Part shown: piece after piece, positions 1-5,672 of the stretch
Layout of the letters: every line of letters begins with the position of its first letter
How positions within the stretch are numbered: the stretch's first letter is position 1
DNA from: Alphaproteobacteria bacterium UBA3439
Lineage (GTDB): Bacteria > Pseudomonadota > Alphaproteobacteria > Puniceispirillales > Puniceispirillaceae
Reading direction: 5' to 3'
Length of the DNA: 11,960 nucleotides
Assembly: GCA_002378605.1 (NCBI GenBank)
Contig: DFSK01000088.1
Coordinates: 5,155-17,114 of the forward strand
Notes under the pieces: model-generated
Told to the model about the DNA's origin: nothing
Database searches by the model: none
The model's input: the letters and a program-made list of their open reading frames with translations, nothing else
Program-made: the position numbers and the translations under genes

Positions 1-1625
1 GCAAGCTGGATTGCGCGAACGTCATTCTGCGTCACACTAACCGTATCGGTGATGCGATAGGAAAAGGTGCGGTCATCGGCTTCGATCCGGCTATTTTGCG
101 CGGCCTTGCTGCCATCAATCACCCCATCCATCGTGATGATTTCGGCAAGATACATCTCGCCAAGCACCTCGATGATGCCCGACCCGCAAATACCGGTAAC
201 ACCGGTTTTTTCAACTGCCGCATCAAATCCATCTTCATCTGACCAAAGATCAACACCGATAACGCGGAATTTGGGTTCAAGCGTGTCCTTGTCAATGCGG
301 ATCCGTTCAATCGCACCAGGTGCGGCGCGTTGCCCCGATGAAATTTGCGCCCCTTCAAAGGCAGGGCCGGTTGGCGATGATGCTGCCAATAGCCGATCCT
401 TGTTGCCGACAACGATTTCGGCATTGGTACCAACATCAACGATCAGAGTCATTTCATCGGCTTTTTGTGGCGCTTCGGCAAGCACCACAGCCGCCGCATC
501 AGCGCCAACATGGCCCGCAATGCAAGGCAATATATAAACCCGCCCACCCGGATTGATGGTGATGCCTAATTCAGCCGCCCGAACATCCATCGCCGCATCA
601 ACCGCCAGCGCAAAAGGCGCACCGCCCAGCTCAACCGGATCAATCCCAAGAAGAAGGTGATGCATCACCGGATTGCCAACCAAAACCAGTTCGACAATAT
701 CTTCACCGGTCAGACCAGCCTGTTTTGCCGCGCCATCAATCAGCGTTTGTAACCCGGCAATCACCGCCTTGGTCATTTCGGCAGCACCGCCCGGATTCAT
801 GATGCCGTATGATACGCGGCTCATCAAATCTTCGCCAAATCTGATTTGCGGATTCATGGCACCTGTTGAGGCCAGCACCGTACCGGTTACCATATCGCAC
901 AGATGCGCCGACATGGTGGTTGACCCTACATCAATGGCAACACCAGCAATCTGGTCTTTTAGGCCGGGCCAGATGGCCACGATCTGATGGCCGTCACGAA
1001 GCGCCACTGTCACATGCCATTTGCCCTGACGCAGAACCGGCTGTAACCGCTGAATAACATGCAAATCACAAGTGATATCGCCGGTCACACGATCCGGCCA
1101 TTGCCCCTCTAGGGCCTCGATCAGACGGCGCAAATCGCCTGACGGTTCATGCATGTCTGGCTCGCGCACCTCGACAAAACACAAACGCACAATCGGATCC
1201 ATCTCGATTGAGCGGCCATCGGCCTCTTTGCGAACAAGCTGATTATGCACCTGACTTTCAGGTGGCACATCAATCACCGCATCATCGAGCAATTTTGCCT
1301 GACAGGATAGCCGCCGCCCATCAATCAGGCCGCGCTTGTCTGCATATCGGGTTTCAACAGCCGTTACCGCGGCCAGGTGATCCGCCCCCGATTTCAAACC
1401 ATGTTTGGCAAATTCGCCAATGCCGACATCGACCTGACAGCGGCCGCACATTGCCCGTCCGCCACATACCGAATCAATATCGACACCAAGCTGGCGCGCC
1501 GCGGTCAAAACCGGGGTTCCAACCGGAACATATCCCTGACGGCCAGATGGTGTGAACACCACTTTCACCTGATCAGTGGCTGCCTTATCCGGTGTAGTGG
1601 CAGCTTCATCTTTGCTTTTGCTCAT
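1..1625 (-). CDS. 2Fe-2S / ASKHA (DUF4445) corrinoid reductive activator, C-terminus cut off by window edge
   Basis: Reads leftwards from an ATG at 1625 and stays open for 541 codons to the window edge. Residues 20-115 form a plant-type ferredoxin domain with Cys54, Cys60, Cys63 and Cys108 (motif CGGRAMCGRC). An ASKHA ATPase core follows: AIDVGSTT near 230-237, DVGTNAE near 397-403, ICGSGIIE near 479-486. The visible end, NDVRAIQL, matches a conserved DUF4445 segment, so roughly 100-150 residues are probably missing. Known members (RACo and RamA types) use ATP and an iron-sulphur cluster to return inactive Co(II) corrinoid protein to Co(I). Here it would reactivate the carrier encoded at 4615-5319. 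It lies 24 bp after the methyltransferase gene, with only a weak GGTGG ribosome site 7 nt before the ATG. The Gly of the usual DVGTNGE motif is Ala. The family call is firm; the partner assignment is from context. Confidence 0.9.
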   Translation of the reverse strand, partial: MSKSKDEAATTPDKAATDQVKVVFTPSGRQGYVPVGTPVLTAARQLGVDIDSVCGGRAMCGRCQVDVGIGEFAKHGLKSGADHLAAVTAVETRYADKRGLIDGRRLSCQAKLLDDAVIDVPPESQVHNQLVRKEADGRSIEMDPIVRLCFVEVREPDMHEPSGDLRRLIEALEGQWPDRVTGDITCDLHVIQRLQPVLRQGKWHVTVALRDGHQIVAIWPGLKDQIAGVAIDVGSTTMSAHLCDMVTGTVLASTGAMNPQIRFGEDLMSRVSYGIMNPGGAAEMTKAVIAGLQTLIDGAAKQAGLTGEDIVELVLVGNPVMHHLLLGIDPVELGGAPFALAVDAAMDVRAAELGITINPGGRVYILPCIAGHVGADAAAVVLAEAPQKADEMTLIVDVGTNAEIVVGNKDRLLAASSPTGPAFEGAQISSGQRAAPGAIERIRIDKDTLEPKFRVIGVDLWSDEDGFDAAVEKTGVTGICGSGIIEVLGEMYLAEIITMDGVIDGSKAAQNSRIEADDRTFSYRITDTVSVTQNDVRAIQL

Positions 1626-1649
1626 GACATTGCCACCAAATCGTGATGG

Positions 1650-2552
1650 TTAAGCGTTGCGGCTGCGGCGAGTCTGACGACGTTCGCGCCCACCTTGACC
1701 CGGCACAACAGGTTCGCGGAATTTCTGGATCCAACGACGACATTCTGGATCATTTCCGTTCATCACATTCGCGCCCATAATACCGGTCATTTCTTCGGCG
1801 TGAAGCGGGTTCATAATTGCCGAGGTCATCCCCGCCCCCGCTGCCATTGACAAAAACGCAGCGTTCATACCATGACGGTTAGGCAGGCCAAAAGAAATGT
1901 TAGACGCGCCGCAAGTCGTATTTACCTTTAATTCATTGCGAAGACGGATAATCAGATCAAGCGCCGACCGGCCAGCCATATTGATGGCGCCAACCGGCAT
2001 GATCAATGGATCAACAACAACATCTTCACGCGGGATGCCATAATCGGCGGCGCGTTCGACAATTTTCTTGGCAACTTCATAACGAACATTCGGATCTTCG
2101 GAAATGCCGGTCTCATCATTTGAAATCGCCACAACAGCCGCGCCATATTTCTTGACCAGCGGCAAAACAACTTCGAGCCGTTCTTCTTCACCCGTTACCG
2201 AATTGACCAGTGGCTTGCCTTTATAAACGGCCAAGCCAGCCTCGAGCGCGGCAACGATCGAACTGTCGATCGCCAGCGGCACATCAACCGTATCTTGAAC
2301 AAGCTGAATGGCCTTGGCAAGAATTGCCGGTTCATCAGCCATCGGAATGCCAGCATTCACATCAAGCATCGTAGCACCCGCCTCGACCTGCGCCAGCGCA
2401 TCAGACAGCACGCGCGAATAGTCACCAGCGGCCATTTCAGCAGCGAGAAGCTTGCGCCCAGTTGGATTGATGCGCTCGCCAATGACACAAAATGGCGAGT
2501 CAAAGCCAATGGTAATTTCCTGTTTATGCGACGAAATAAGGGTCTTTGTCAT
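1650..2552 (-). CDS. Methyltetrahydrofolate:corrinoid methyltransferase (pterin-binding family)
   Basis: A 300-residue protein of the pterin-binding TIM-barrel family, which includes AcsE/MeTr and MtgA-type enzymes and the pterin module of MetH. Hallmarks in order are VIGERINPTGR (23-33), LDVNAG (63-68), IDSS (95-98), VNSV (116-119), a DPL at 181-183, and GASNISFGLPNR (215-226). In this family the last motif carries an Asn next to the pterin and corrinoid. The enzyme would move a methyl group between the cobalamin protein and tetrahydrofolate; in this operon probably from methylcobalamin to THF. The start at 2552 is supported by AGGAG six bases upstream. It follows the MetF-like gene by 26 bp. 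An oddity is the Gly/Arg-rich, strongly basic C-terminal tail (about 285-300), which is not part of the barrel. A DHPS (FolP) identity is unlikely given the IGERINPTGR motif and the neighbours. Confidence 0.92.
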   Translation of the reverse strand: MTKTLISSHKQEITIGFDSPFCVIGERINPTGRKLLAAEMAAGDYSRVLSDALAQVEAGATMLDVNAGIPMADEPAILAKAIQLVQDTVDVPLAIDSSIVAALEAGLAVYKGKPLVNSVTGEEERLEVVLPLVKKYGAAVVAISNDETGISEDPNVRYEVAKKIVERAADYGIPREDVVVDPLIMPVGAINMAGRSALDLIIRLRNELKVNTTCGASNISFGLPNRHGMNAAFLSMAAGAGMTSAIMNPLHAEEMTGIMGANVMNGNDPECRRWIQKFREPVVPGQGGRERRQTRRSRNA

Positions 2553-2578
2553 AAAATGCTCCTGAGATTGCGGCCACC

Positions 2579-3484
2579 TTAGGCCGCTGTGCCAATAACG
2601 TCAAACCCGCCTTTGGGCAAAAGTTGAATATCACCTGCCGCAATTGCATTAGCGTAGGCAGCGGTTTTTCCAAATCCGCCAAACGGGTAAAAATGGAAAT
2701 GTTCAATAAGGCAATCAGGATCACTCGCCATGCCATATGCAAGATCAGATAGCAGCATATGCGGCGATTGAACGGTCATCAATTTTGCGACATTGCGCGC
2801 CTGTTTTGAAATAAATCGCATTGACGGGCCAATGCCGGAAATTTGGGCAAAGCGAAACAACGTTTTGATCGTTGCTGGCCCCGGAATGCCAATACGAATT
2901 GGCAATTCATTGCCCGCAGCGCGAACGCGCTTTTCCCAATCAAGTACAATTGGTGCCTCGAAACAGAATTGTGTTTCGATATAAATTTTCATCCCTTCGC
3001 GTTTGGCAAAGGCGTTTTTGGCGGCAAGCGCATCGGCAATTTCAGTATCGCTGATATCAGGGCTTCCTTCGGGATGGCCTGCGACACCGGCACGCATGAT
3101 GCCATGTTTTTGTAACAGGCCGGTTTCTAGGATTTGCATTGAATTATCAAATGCGCCAACCGGCTTGTCGACACCGCCGCCAATGATCAGAACCTCGTCA
3201 ACGCCTGCTTCGGCGCGATAAGCGGCAAGCAGCCCGTCAAGCTGGTCAGCATCTTTTAACGACCGCGCCGCCAGATGCGGTACTGCTTTCATACCTTCAT
3301 TGTGCAACCGCTTTGTCACCGCCACTGTTTCCATCGGGTCGGTTCCGGGTAGAAAGGTGACATTGACGGTCGTTTCAGGCGCAAGACAACCGGCAAAACT
3401 GTCAATTTTGGTGGCACCTGCTGGTGTTACCTCGATTGACCATCCCTGTGCTGCTTGCTGGATTTGTTGGATATTCGCTGCCAT
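2579..3484 (-). CDS. MetF-like methylenetetrahydrofolate reductase
   Basis: A 301-residue protein of the MetF/MTHFR flavoprotein family, close to the usual bacterial length. Visible motifs are SIEVTP near 16-21 (the likely counterpart of the catalytic Glu region), VTFLPGTDP (42-50), VPHLAARS (68-75), GGGVD (102-106), AGHPEG (135-140), TQFCFEA (171-177), GIPGPA (199-204) and a FHFYPFGGF run near the C-terminus. The enzyme interconverts methylene-THF and methyl-THF. Between a corrinoid carrier and a methyl-THF methyltransferase it most likely runs in the oxidising direction, turning salvaged methyl groups into methylene-THF; that direction is inferred. Three in-frame ATGs occur (3505, 3496, 3484). 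The last is preferred because TGAGGA lies five bases before it; using 3505 would put the start inside the inverted repeat at 3503-3515. It is probably a second, cluster-specific MTHFR rather than the methionine-pathway MetF. Confidence 0.88.
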   Translation of the reverse strand: MAANIQQIQQAAQGWSIEVTPAGATKIDSFAGCLAPETTVNVTFLPGTDPMETVAVTKRLHNEGMKAVPHLAARSLKDADQLDGLLAAYRAEAGVDEVLIIGGGVDKPVGAFDNSMQILETGLLQKHGIMRAGVAGHPEGSPDISDTEIADALAAKNAFAKREGMKIYIETQFCFEAPIVLDWEKRVRAAGNELPIRIGIPGPATIKTLFRFAQISGIGPSMRFISKQARNVAKLMTVQSPHMLLSDLAYGMASDPDCLIEHFHFYPFGGFGKTAAYANAIAAGDIQLLPKGGFDVIGTAA

Positions 3485-3489
3485 ATCGA

Positions 3490-3495
3490 TCCTCA
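3490..3495 (-). promoter_or_regulatory. Ribosome binding site deciding the MetF-like start
   Basis: TGAGGA on the minus strand ends five bases before the ATG at 3484. The two upstream in-frame ATGs (3505, 3496) lack such a site, so 3484 is the preferred start. Confidence 0.6.
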
Positions 3496-3502
3496 TTTTA
3501 TC

Positions 3503-3515
3503 CATCTTATGCCCT
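3503..3515. repeat. Left arm of perfect 13-bp inverted repeat
   Basis: CATCTTATGCCCT is the exact reverse complement of 3641-3653. Chance pairing of 13 bases within about 150 bp is unlikely. No flanking target duplication is visible, which argues against a miniature transposable element. Confidence 0.85.
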
Positions 3516-3640
3516 ATTCACGCTTGCCGGTCGCGCTGATTTCGATTGCCTTGATGCCCGGCAGAATGACCGCTTGCCCCGAAACAAGATGGCTTGCCAA
3601 CGTCTTACAATTTGCAGATTACGACATCGTCAGGCTGATC

Positions 3641-3653
3641 AGGGCATAAGATG
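3641..3653. repeat. Right arm of perfect 13-bp inverted repeat
   Basis: AGGGCATAAGATG pairs exactly with 3503-3515. On the minus strand this arm begins 2 nt after the stop codon of the 3656-3970 gene and overlaps a local hairpin (GGCAT-CTT-ATGCC). Confidence 0.85.
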
Positions 3654-3655
3654 CC

Positions 3656-3970
3656 TCACTCGGCGGCTTTACCACCATTTTCTACCAATGCCCGCACCCG
3701 CTCAGCCGTATATTCGGCATCAAGCGCTGCGGCATGCGCTGCCGCTTCAGCATCAAGATCTTCACCGCATGGCGCAGGTGCCGAACGTCGCCATTCGGCA
3801 AGATAATCATCGGTCGAATCCGCGCCATCGCGCATCGCCGCCGCGTCAATGGCAATCGAAAAGCGCCGCGGCAGTTCAACCTTGGCCTGCTCACGCTGGC
3901 GCCCGCGGCCCCGTTCGGCAATCACCTGCGCCGGAATATCGCGCCAATAAAGGGTAATCAGATTTGCCAT
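3656..3970 (-). CDS. Small 'virulence factor'-family protein of corrinoid methyltransferase clusters
   Basis: A 104-residue soluble protein beginning MANLITLYWRDIPAQVI. It has a GRGRQREQAKVELPRRF segment, an AIDAAAMRDG segment, a DDYLAEWRR stretch and an Ala/Glu-rich helical C-terminus. It resembles the small family labelled 'virulence factor' in databases (recalled as PF13769, not searched). Nothing here suggests virulence: it sits between DUF1638 and the MetF-like gene in a methyl-transfer operon, where I recall this family commonly occurring. No catalytic motif or membrane segment is visible and there is one Cys, so the molecular role is unknown. An accessory part in cofactor loading or complex assembly would be a guess. 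The ATG at 3970 is preferred over the adjacent GTG at 3973 because AAAGGAG stands seven bases before it. Confidence 0.75.
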   Translation of the reverse strand: MANLITLYWRDIPAQVIAERGRGRQREQAKVELPRRFSIAIDAAAMRDGADSTDDYLAEWRRSAPAPCGEDLDAEAAAHAAALDAEYTAERVRALVENGGKAAE

Positions 3971-3977
3971 CACGGCG

Positions 3978-3984
3978 CTCCTTT
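3978..3984 (-). promoter_or_regulatory. Strong ribosome binding site for the 3656-3970 gene
   Basis: AAAGGAG on the minus strand, seven bases before the ATG at 3970. This is the best Shine-Dalgarno match in the operon and selects the ATG over the adjacent GTG. Confidence 0.7.
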
Positions 3985-4019
3985 GAAAAAAATGCGATGC
4001 TCGAAATTATTTTTTGATC

Positions 4020-4634
4020 TCAAGCAAACTTTTGTAAAAACCCGTTAAAATCACCATAGCCTGTATAGCGATACTCATAGTCTAGCCCAAGTTCAAATGC
4101 CGCCTGACGCGCCTTTTCTTGAAGCGATTCAGAGTCGGTTTGCGCAATATAAAGAACCCGCGTGTAATGCGCAAAATACATATCGCGCAATTGTGGGTGC
4201 TGGCGAAGGCCCATGCCTTTCATCACAATCCGTTCAAAATGACGCACCATATAATCGGTTAGAAAAAACGTGCCAAGCGCCGTTTCCATTTCGGCGTCAA
4301 ATTCGGGCTTGCCAAGAAACATCTCATAACAATGCGGCCCAGCAATGCGGGGAATATTTTCCGCCTCAAGAAGGTGATCAAGCGCGCCGCCCGTGCCGCA
4401 ATCACCATAGGCAACTGCGATATCCATTCCGGCCCGACGGGCAGCCGCAATTTTCCGTTTGACGCCGGGAACAATTTTTTCAGGGTGATTATGCCAAGAT
4501 GCCGGAAGGCAGGTTAAGGCAACCGCGCCATCCGGCAATTGATCAATGAGCACCAGCAATTCACGCGCCAACGCACCACAAGCAATAAGCTGTAGACGCG
4601 CTGGCTGTTCCGATTTAGCCAGCTGCTTGTTCAC
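4020..4634 (-). CDS. DUF1638 protein of corrinoid methyl-transfer clusters
   Basis: A 204-residue soluble protein resembling the DUF1638 family. Conserved-looking features are LIACGALARELL (16-27, Cys19), TCLPASWHNHPEKI (41-54, Cys42, His48, His50), VAYGDCGTGGALD (74-86, Cys79) and IAGPHCYEMF (97-106, His101, Cys102). The clustered Cys and His residues beside Gly-rich turns suggest a metal or cofactor site, but no function is established that I can name. The family is repeatedly seen beside cobalamin-dependent methyltransferase genes in Bacteria and methanogenic Archaea, which fits this position directly after the corrinoid carrier. The start is a GTG at 4634 overlapping the end of the carrier gene by 20 bases. 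It is the first start codon after the in-frame upstream stop and has no well-spaced ribosome site, so translational coupling is likely. Confidence 0.82.
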   Translation of the reverse strand: MNKQLAKSEQPARLQLIACGALARELLVLIDQLPDGAVALTCLPASWHNHPEKIVPGVKRKIAAARRAGMDIAVAYGDCGTGGALDHLLEAENIPRIAGPHCYEMFLGKPEFDAEMETALGTFFLTDYMVRHFERIVMKGMGLRQHPQLRDMYFAHYTRVLYIAQTDSESLQEKARQAAFELGLDYEYRYTGYGDFNGFLQKFA

Positions 4635-5319
4635 GTTCCAATTTAGCCTTGATCATTTCCTTGGCTGTTTCCACCGCCACAGCCGCATCACGGCAATAAG
4701 CATCAGCACCAACCGATTCGGCAAAGGCCTCATTTAAAGGCGCACCACCCACAAGAACGATATAATCGTCACGAATGCCCTTTTCGACCAGGGCATCAAC
4801 AACCACCTTCATATAAGGCATTGTCGTTGTCAAAAGTGCTGACATGCCCAAAATATCGGGTTTGTGCTTTTCCAGCGCATCAAGATAATTTTCAACCGGA
4901 TTATTAATCCCAAGATCGATCACGTCGAAACCGGCACCTTCAAGCATCATCGACACGAGGTTTTTGCCAATGTCATGGATATCTCCCTTGACCGTGCCAA
5001 TCACCATTGTGCCAACCCGCGGCGCACCTGTTTCAGCAAGCAAAGGCCGCAAAATACCCATACCAGCCTTCATCGCATTGGCTGCCATCAGGACTTCGGG
5101 AACAAATAAGATACCGTCGCGGAAATCAATGCCGACAATCGTCATGCCCTCGACAAGCGCTTTGGTCAAAACTTCATAAGGTGTCCAGCCACGCCCAAGC
5201 AGAATATTGACACCTTCAACAATTTCATCCTGCATGCCGTCATAAAGGTCATCATGCATCTGCTGGACAAGTTCGTCATCGTCCAAATCAGCTAGGATAA
5301 TTTCATCTTCATCAGCCAT
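4615..5319 (-). CDS. Cobalamin-binding methyl carrier protein (MtbC/MttC-type corrinoid protein)
   Basis: A 234-residue corrinoid protein of the MetH cobalamin-module type. Residues about 1-90 are a helical cap domain beginning with a very acidic stretch (MADEDEIILADLDDDEL). Residues about 98-234 are the Rossmann-like B12 domain with KGDIHDIG at 111-118, where His115 is the expected lower cobalt ligand, then SALLTTTMPYM (160-170) and GGAPLNEAFA (191-200). It carries a methyl group on cobalt between the substrate methyltransferase (not in view) and the THF methyltransferase at 1650-2552. It appears to be first in the operon. The ATG at 5319 is preferred because AAGGA lies six bases before it; ATGs at 5325 and 5376 are in frame but poorly placed. 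Its last 20 bases overlap the DUF1638 gene. Confidence 0.93.
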   Translation of the reverse strand: MADEDEIILADLDDDELVQQMHDDLYDGMQDEIVEGVNILLGRGWTPYEVLTKALVEGMTIVGIDFRDGILFVPEVLMAANAMKAGMGILRPLLAETGAPRVGTMVIGTVKGDIHDIGKNLVSMMLEGAGFDVIDLGINNPVENYLDALEKHKPDILGMSALLTTTMPYMKVVVDALVEKGIRDDYIVLVGGAPLNEAFAESVGADAYCRDAAVAVETAKEMIKAKLEREQAAG

Positions 5320-5325
5320 GATCAT

Positions 5326-5330
5326 TCCTT
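5326..5330 (-). promoter_or_regulatory. Ribosome binding site deciding the corrinoid protein start
   Basis: AAGGA on the minus strand is six bases before the ATG at 5319 but only touches the ATG at 5325, so translation from MADEDE is favoured. Confidence 0.6.
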
Positions 5331-5339
5331 TTTTATCGA

Positions 5340-5353
5340 CACGCATTTGCGTG
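5340..5353 (-). promoter_or_regulatory. Small hairpin just upstream of the first operon gene
   Basis: CACGC-AAAT-GCGTG forms a five-pair stem with a four-base loop. It lies about ten bases upstream of the AAGGA site and inside the predicted leader of the corrinoid operon. It could influence ribosome access, but is too short to name as a known element. Confidence 0.35.
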
Positions 5354-5417
5354 CAATCATGTGTGTCCAGCGCCATGCCGGATCCAGAGCATCTAAGCGG
5401 CGTAGTTTCGTCACGAA

Positions 5418-5446
5418 TTTAAATCTGATAAATCAAAATATGACAA
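5418..5446 (-). promoter_or_regulatory. Candidate sigma70-like promoter of the corrinoid operon
   Basis: On the minus strand, TTGTCA (5446-5441) and TTTAAA (5423-5418) are separated by 17 bp, the ideal spacing. Initiation near 5411 would give a leader of about 90 nt before the ATG at 5319. This is the best promoter-like pair I found in the gene-free stretch before the operon. Confidence 0.5.
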
Positions 5447-5540
5447 GACTAAACGCGTTGATTCAAACCCAATATCAAAAATTTTGTAGAAACTGTCTTG
5501 ATCGATGTAAAGTCAGGACGACTGAATTTGTACTTGGATC

Positions 5541-5561
5541 GACAAAAGATTGCATTTTGTC
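5541..5561. promoter_or_regulatory. Perfect 7-bp inverted repeat, possible operator
   Basis: GACAAAA (5541-5547) and TTTTGTC (5555-5561) flank a 7-bp spacer, giving a symmetric 21-bp site about 95 bp upstream of the candidate -35 box. The layout suits a dimeric activator upstream of the operon; the protein is unknown. It could also fold as an RNA hairpin if transcription reads through from the upstream gene. Confidence 0.4.
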
Positions 5562-5613
5562 ACATTTCACCATCGAAACGATGATGATGGGCAAAACAAT
5601 CCTTGGTCGACCC

Positions 5614-5643
5614 CTAGCTACCTTCAGGCTAGCTATCTTCAGG
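5614..5643. repeat. Tandem duplication, two 15-bp units
   Basis: CTAGCTACCTTCAGG (5614-5628) is followed directly by CTAGCTATCTTCAGG (5629-5643), with one mismatch. Just left is the 8-bp palindrome GGTCGACC (5605-5612). The duplication lies about 30 bp past the stop of the yciB-like gene. It could be a replication slip or a paired binding site. Confidence 0.7.
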
Positions 5644-5672
5644 CCGATTAGCCGCACCAGTTACATTTTAGG

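Larger units (their letters stand above)
3485..3655 (-). other. Intercistronic gap bounded by a perfect 13-bp inverted repeat; possible structured RNA
   Basis: The 171-bp gap between the small 'virulence factor' gene and the MetF-like gene is much longer than most spacings in this operon. Its ends carry a perfect 13-bp inverted repeat: CATCTTATGCCCT at 3503-3515 and its complement at 3641-3653. In the transcript these would close a multi-branched structure. Inside, the minus strand has a likely hairpin CUUGUU-UCGG-GGCAAG (with two G-U pairs) and a UGCCGG/CCGGCA pair. The outer stem arm next to the upstream gene can also fold locally as GGCAT-CTT-ATGCC, so alternative folds are possible. The gap ends just before the MetF-like ribosome site. 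A short open frame also crosses part of it (ends ATGKRE, stop near 3516-3518), but has no good start. No known riboswitch class was recognised. Confidence 0.4.
5320..5672. promoter_or_regulatory. Gene-free leader/regulatory region upstream of the corrinoid operon
   Basis: The 353 bp between the end of the yciB-like gene and the first operon gene hold no convincing ORF. They are richer in A+T than the genes around them. They contain a promoter candidate (5418-5446), a 7-bp inverted repeat (5541-5561), a CATCG-AAA-CGATG hairpin (5571-5583) and a 15-bp tandem duplication (5614-5643). Because both flanking genes are on the minus strand, any operator here would act on the corrinoid operon. No cobalamin or SAM riboswitch was recognised, nor a clear terminator with a T-run for the yciB-like gene. 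Confidence 0.5.

Noticed and set aside
67..537. Plus-strand open frame of 156 residues
   Set aside because: Fully antisense to the 2Fe-2S/ASKHA gene, whose motifs are intact; the Ser/Pro/Ala-rich product has no recognisable domain.
3455..3649. Plus-strand frame of 64 residues crossing the inverted-repeat gap
   Set aside because: The peptide looks passable, but it overlaps the MetF-like gene antisense, lacks a ribosome site, and the gap has a better explanation as an RNA or spacer element.
3503..3653. Miniature inverted-repeat transposable element
   Set aside because: The 13-bp terminal repeats and 151-bp size would fit, but no target-site duplication is visible and no second copy exists in the window.
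3424..3957. Plus-strand open frame of 177 residues
   Set aside because: Antisense to the MetF-like and 'virulence factor' genes; composition is typical of a shadow frame and there is no ribosome site.
5320..5672. Cobalamin or SAM riboswitch in the operon leader
   Set aside because: Plausible for a corrinoid operon, but I could not find a B12-box-like core or a recognisable SAM/SAH riboswitch pattern; a covariance-model search would decide.
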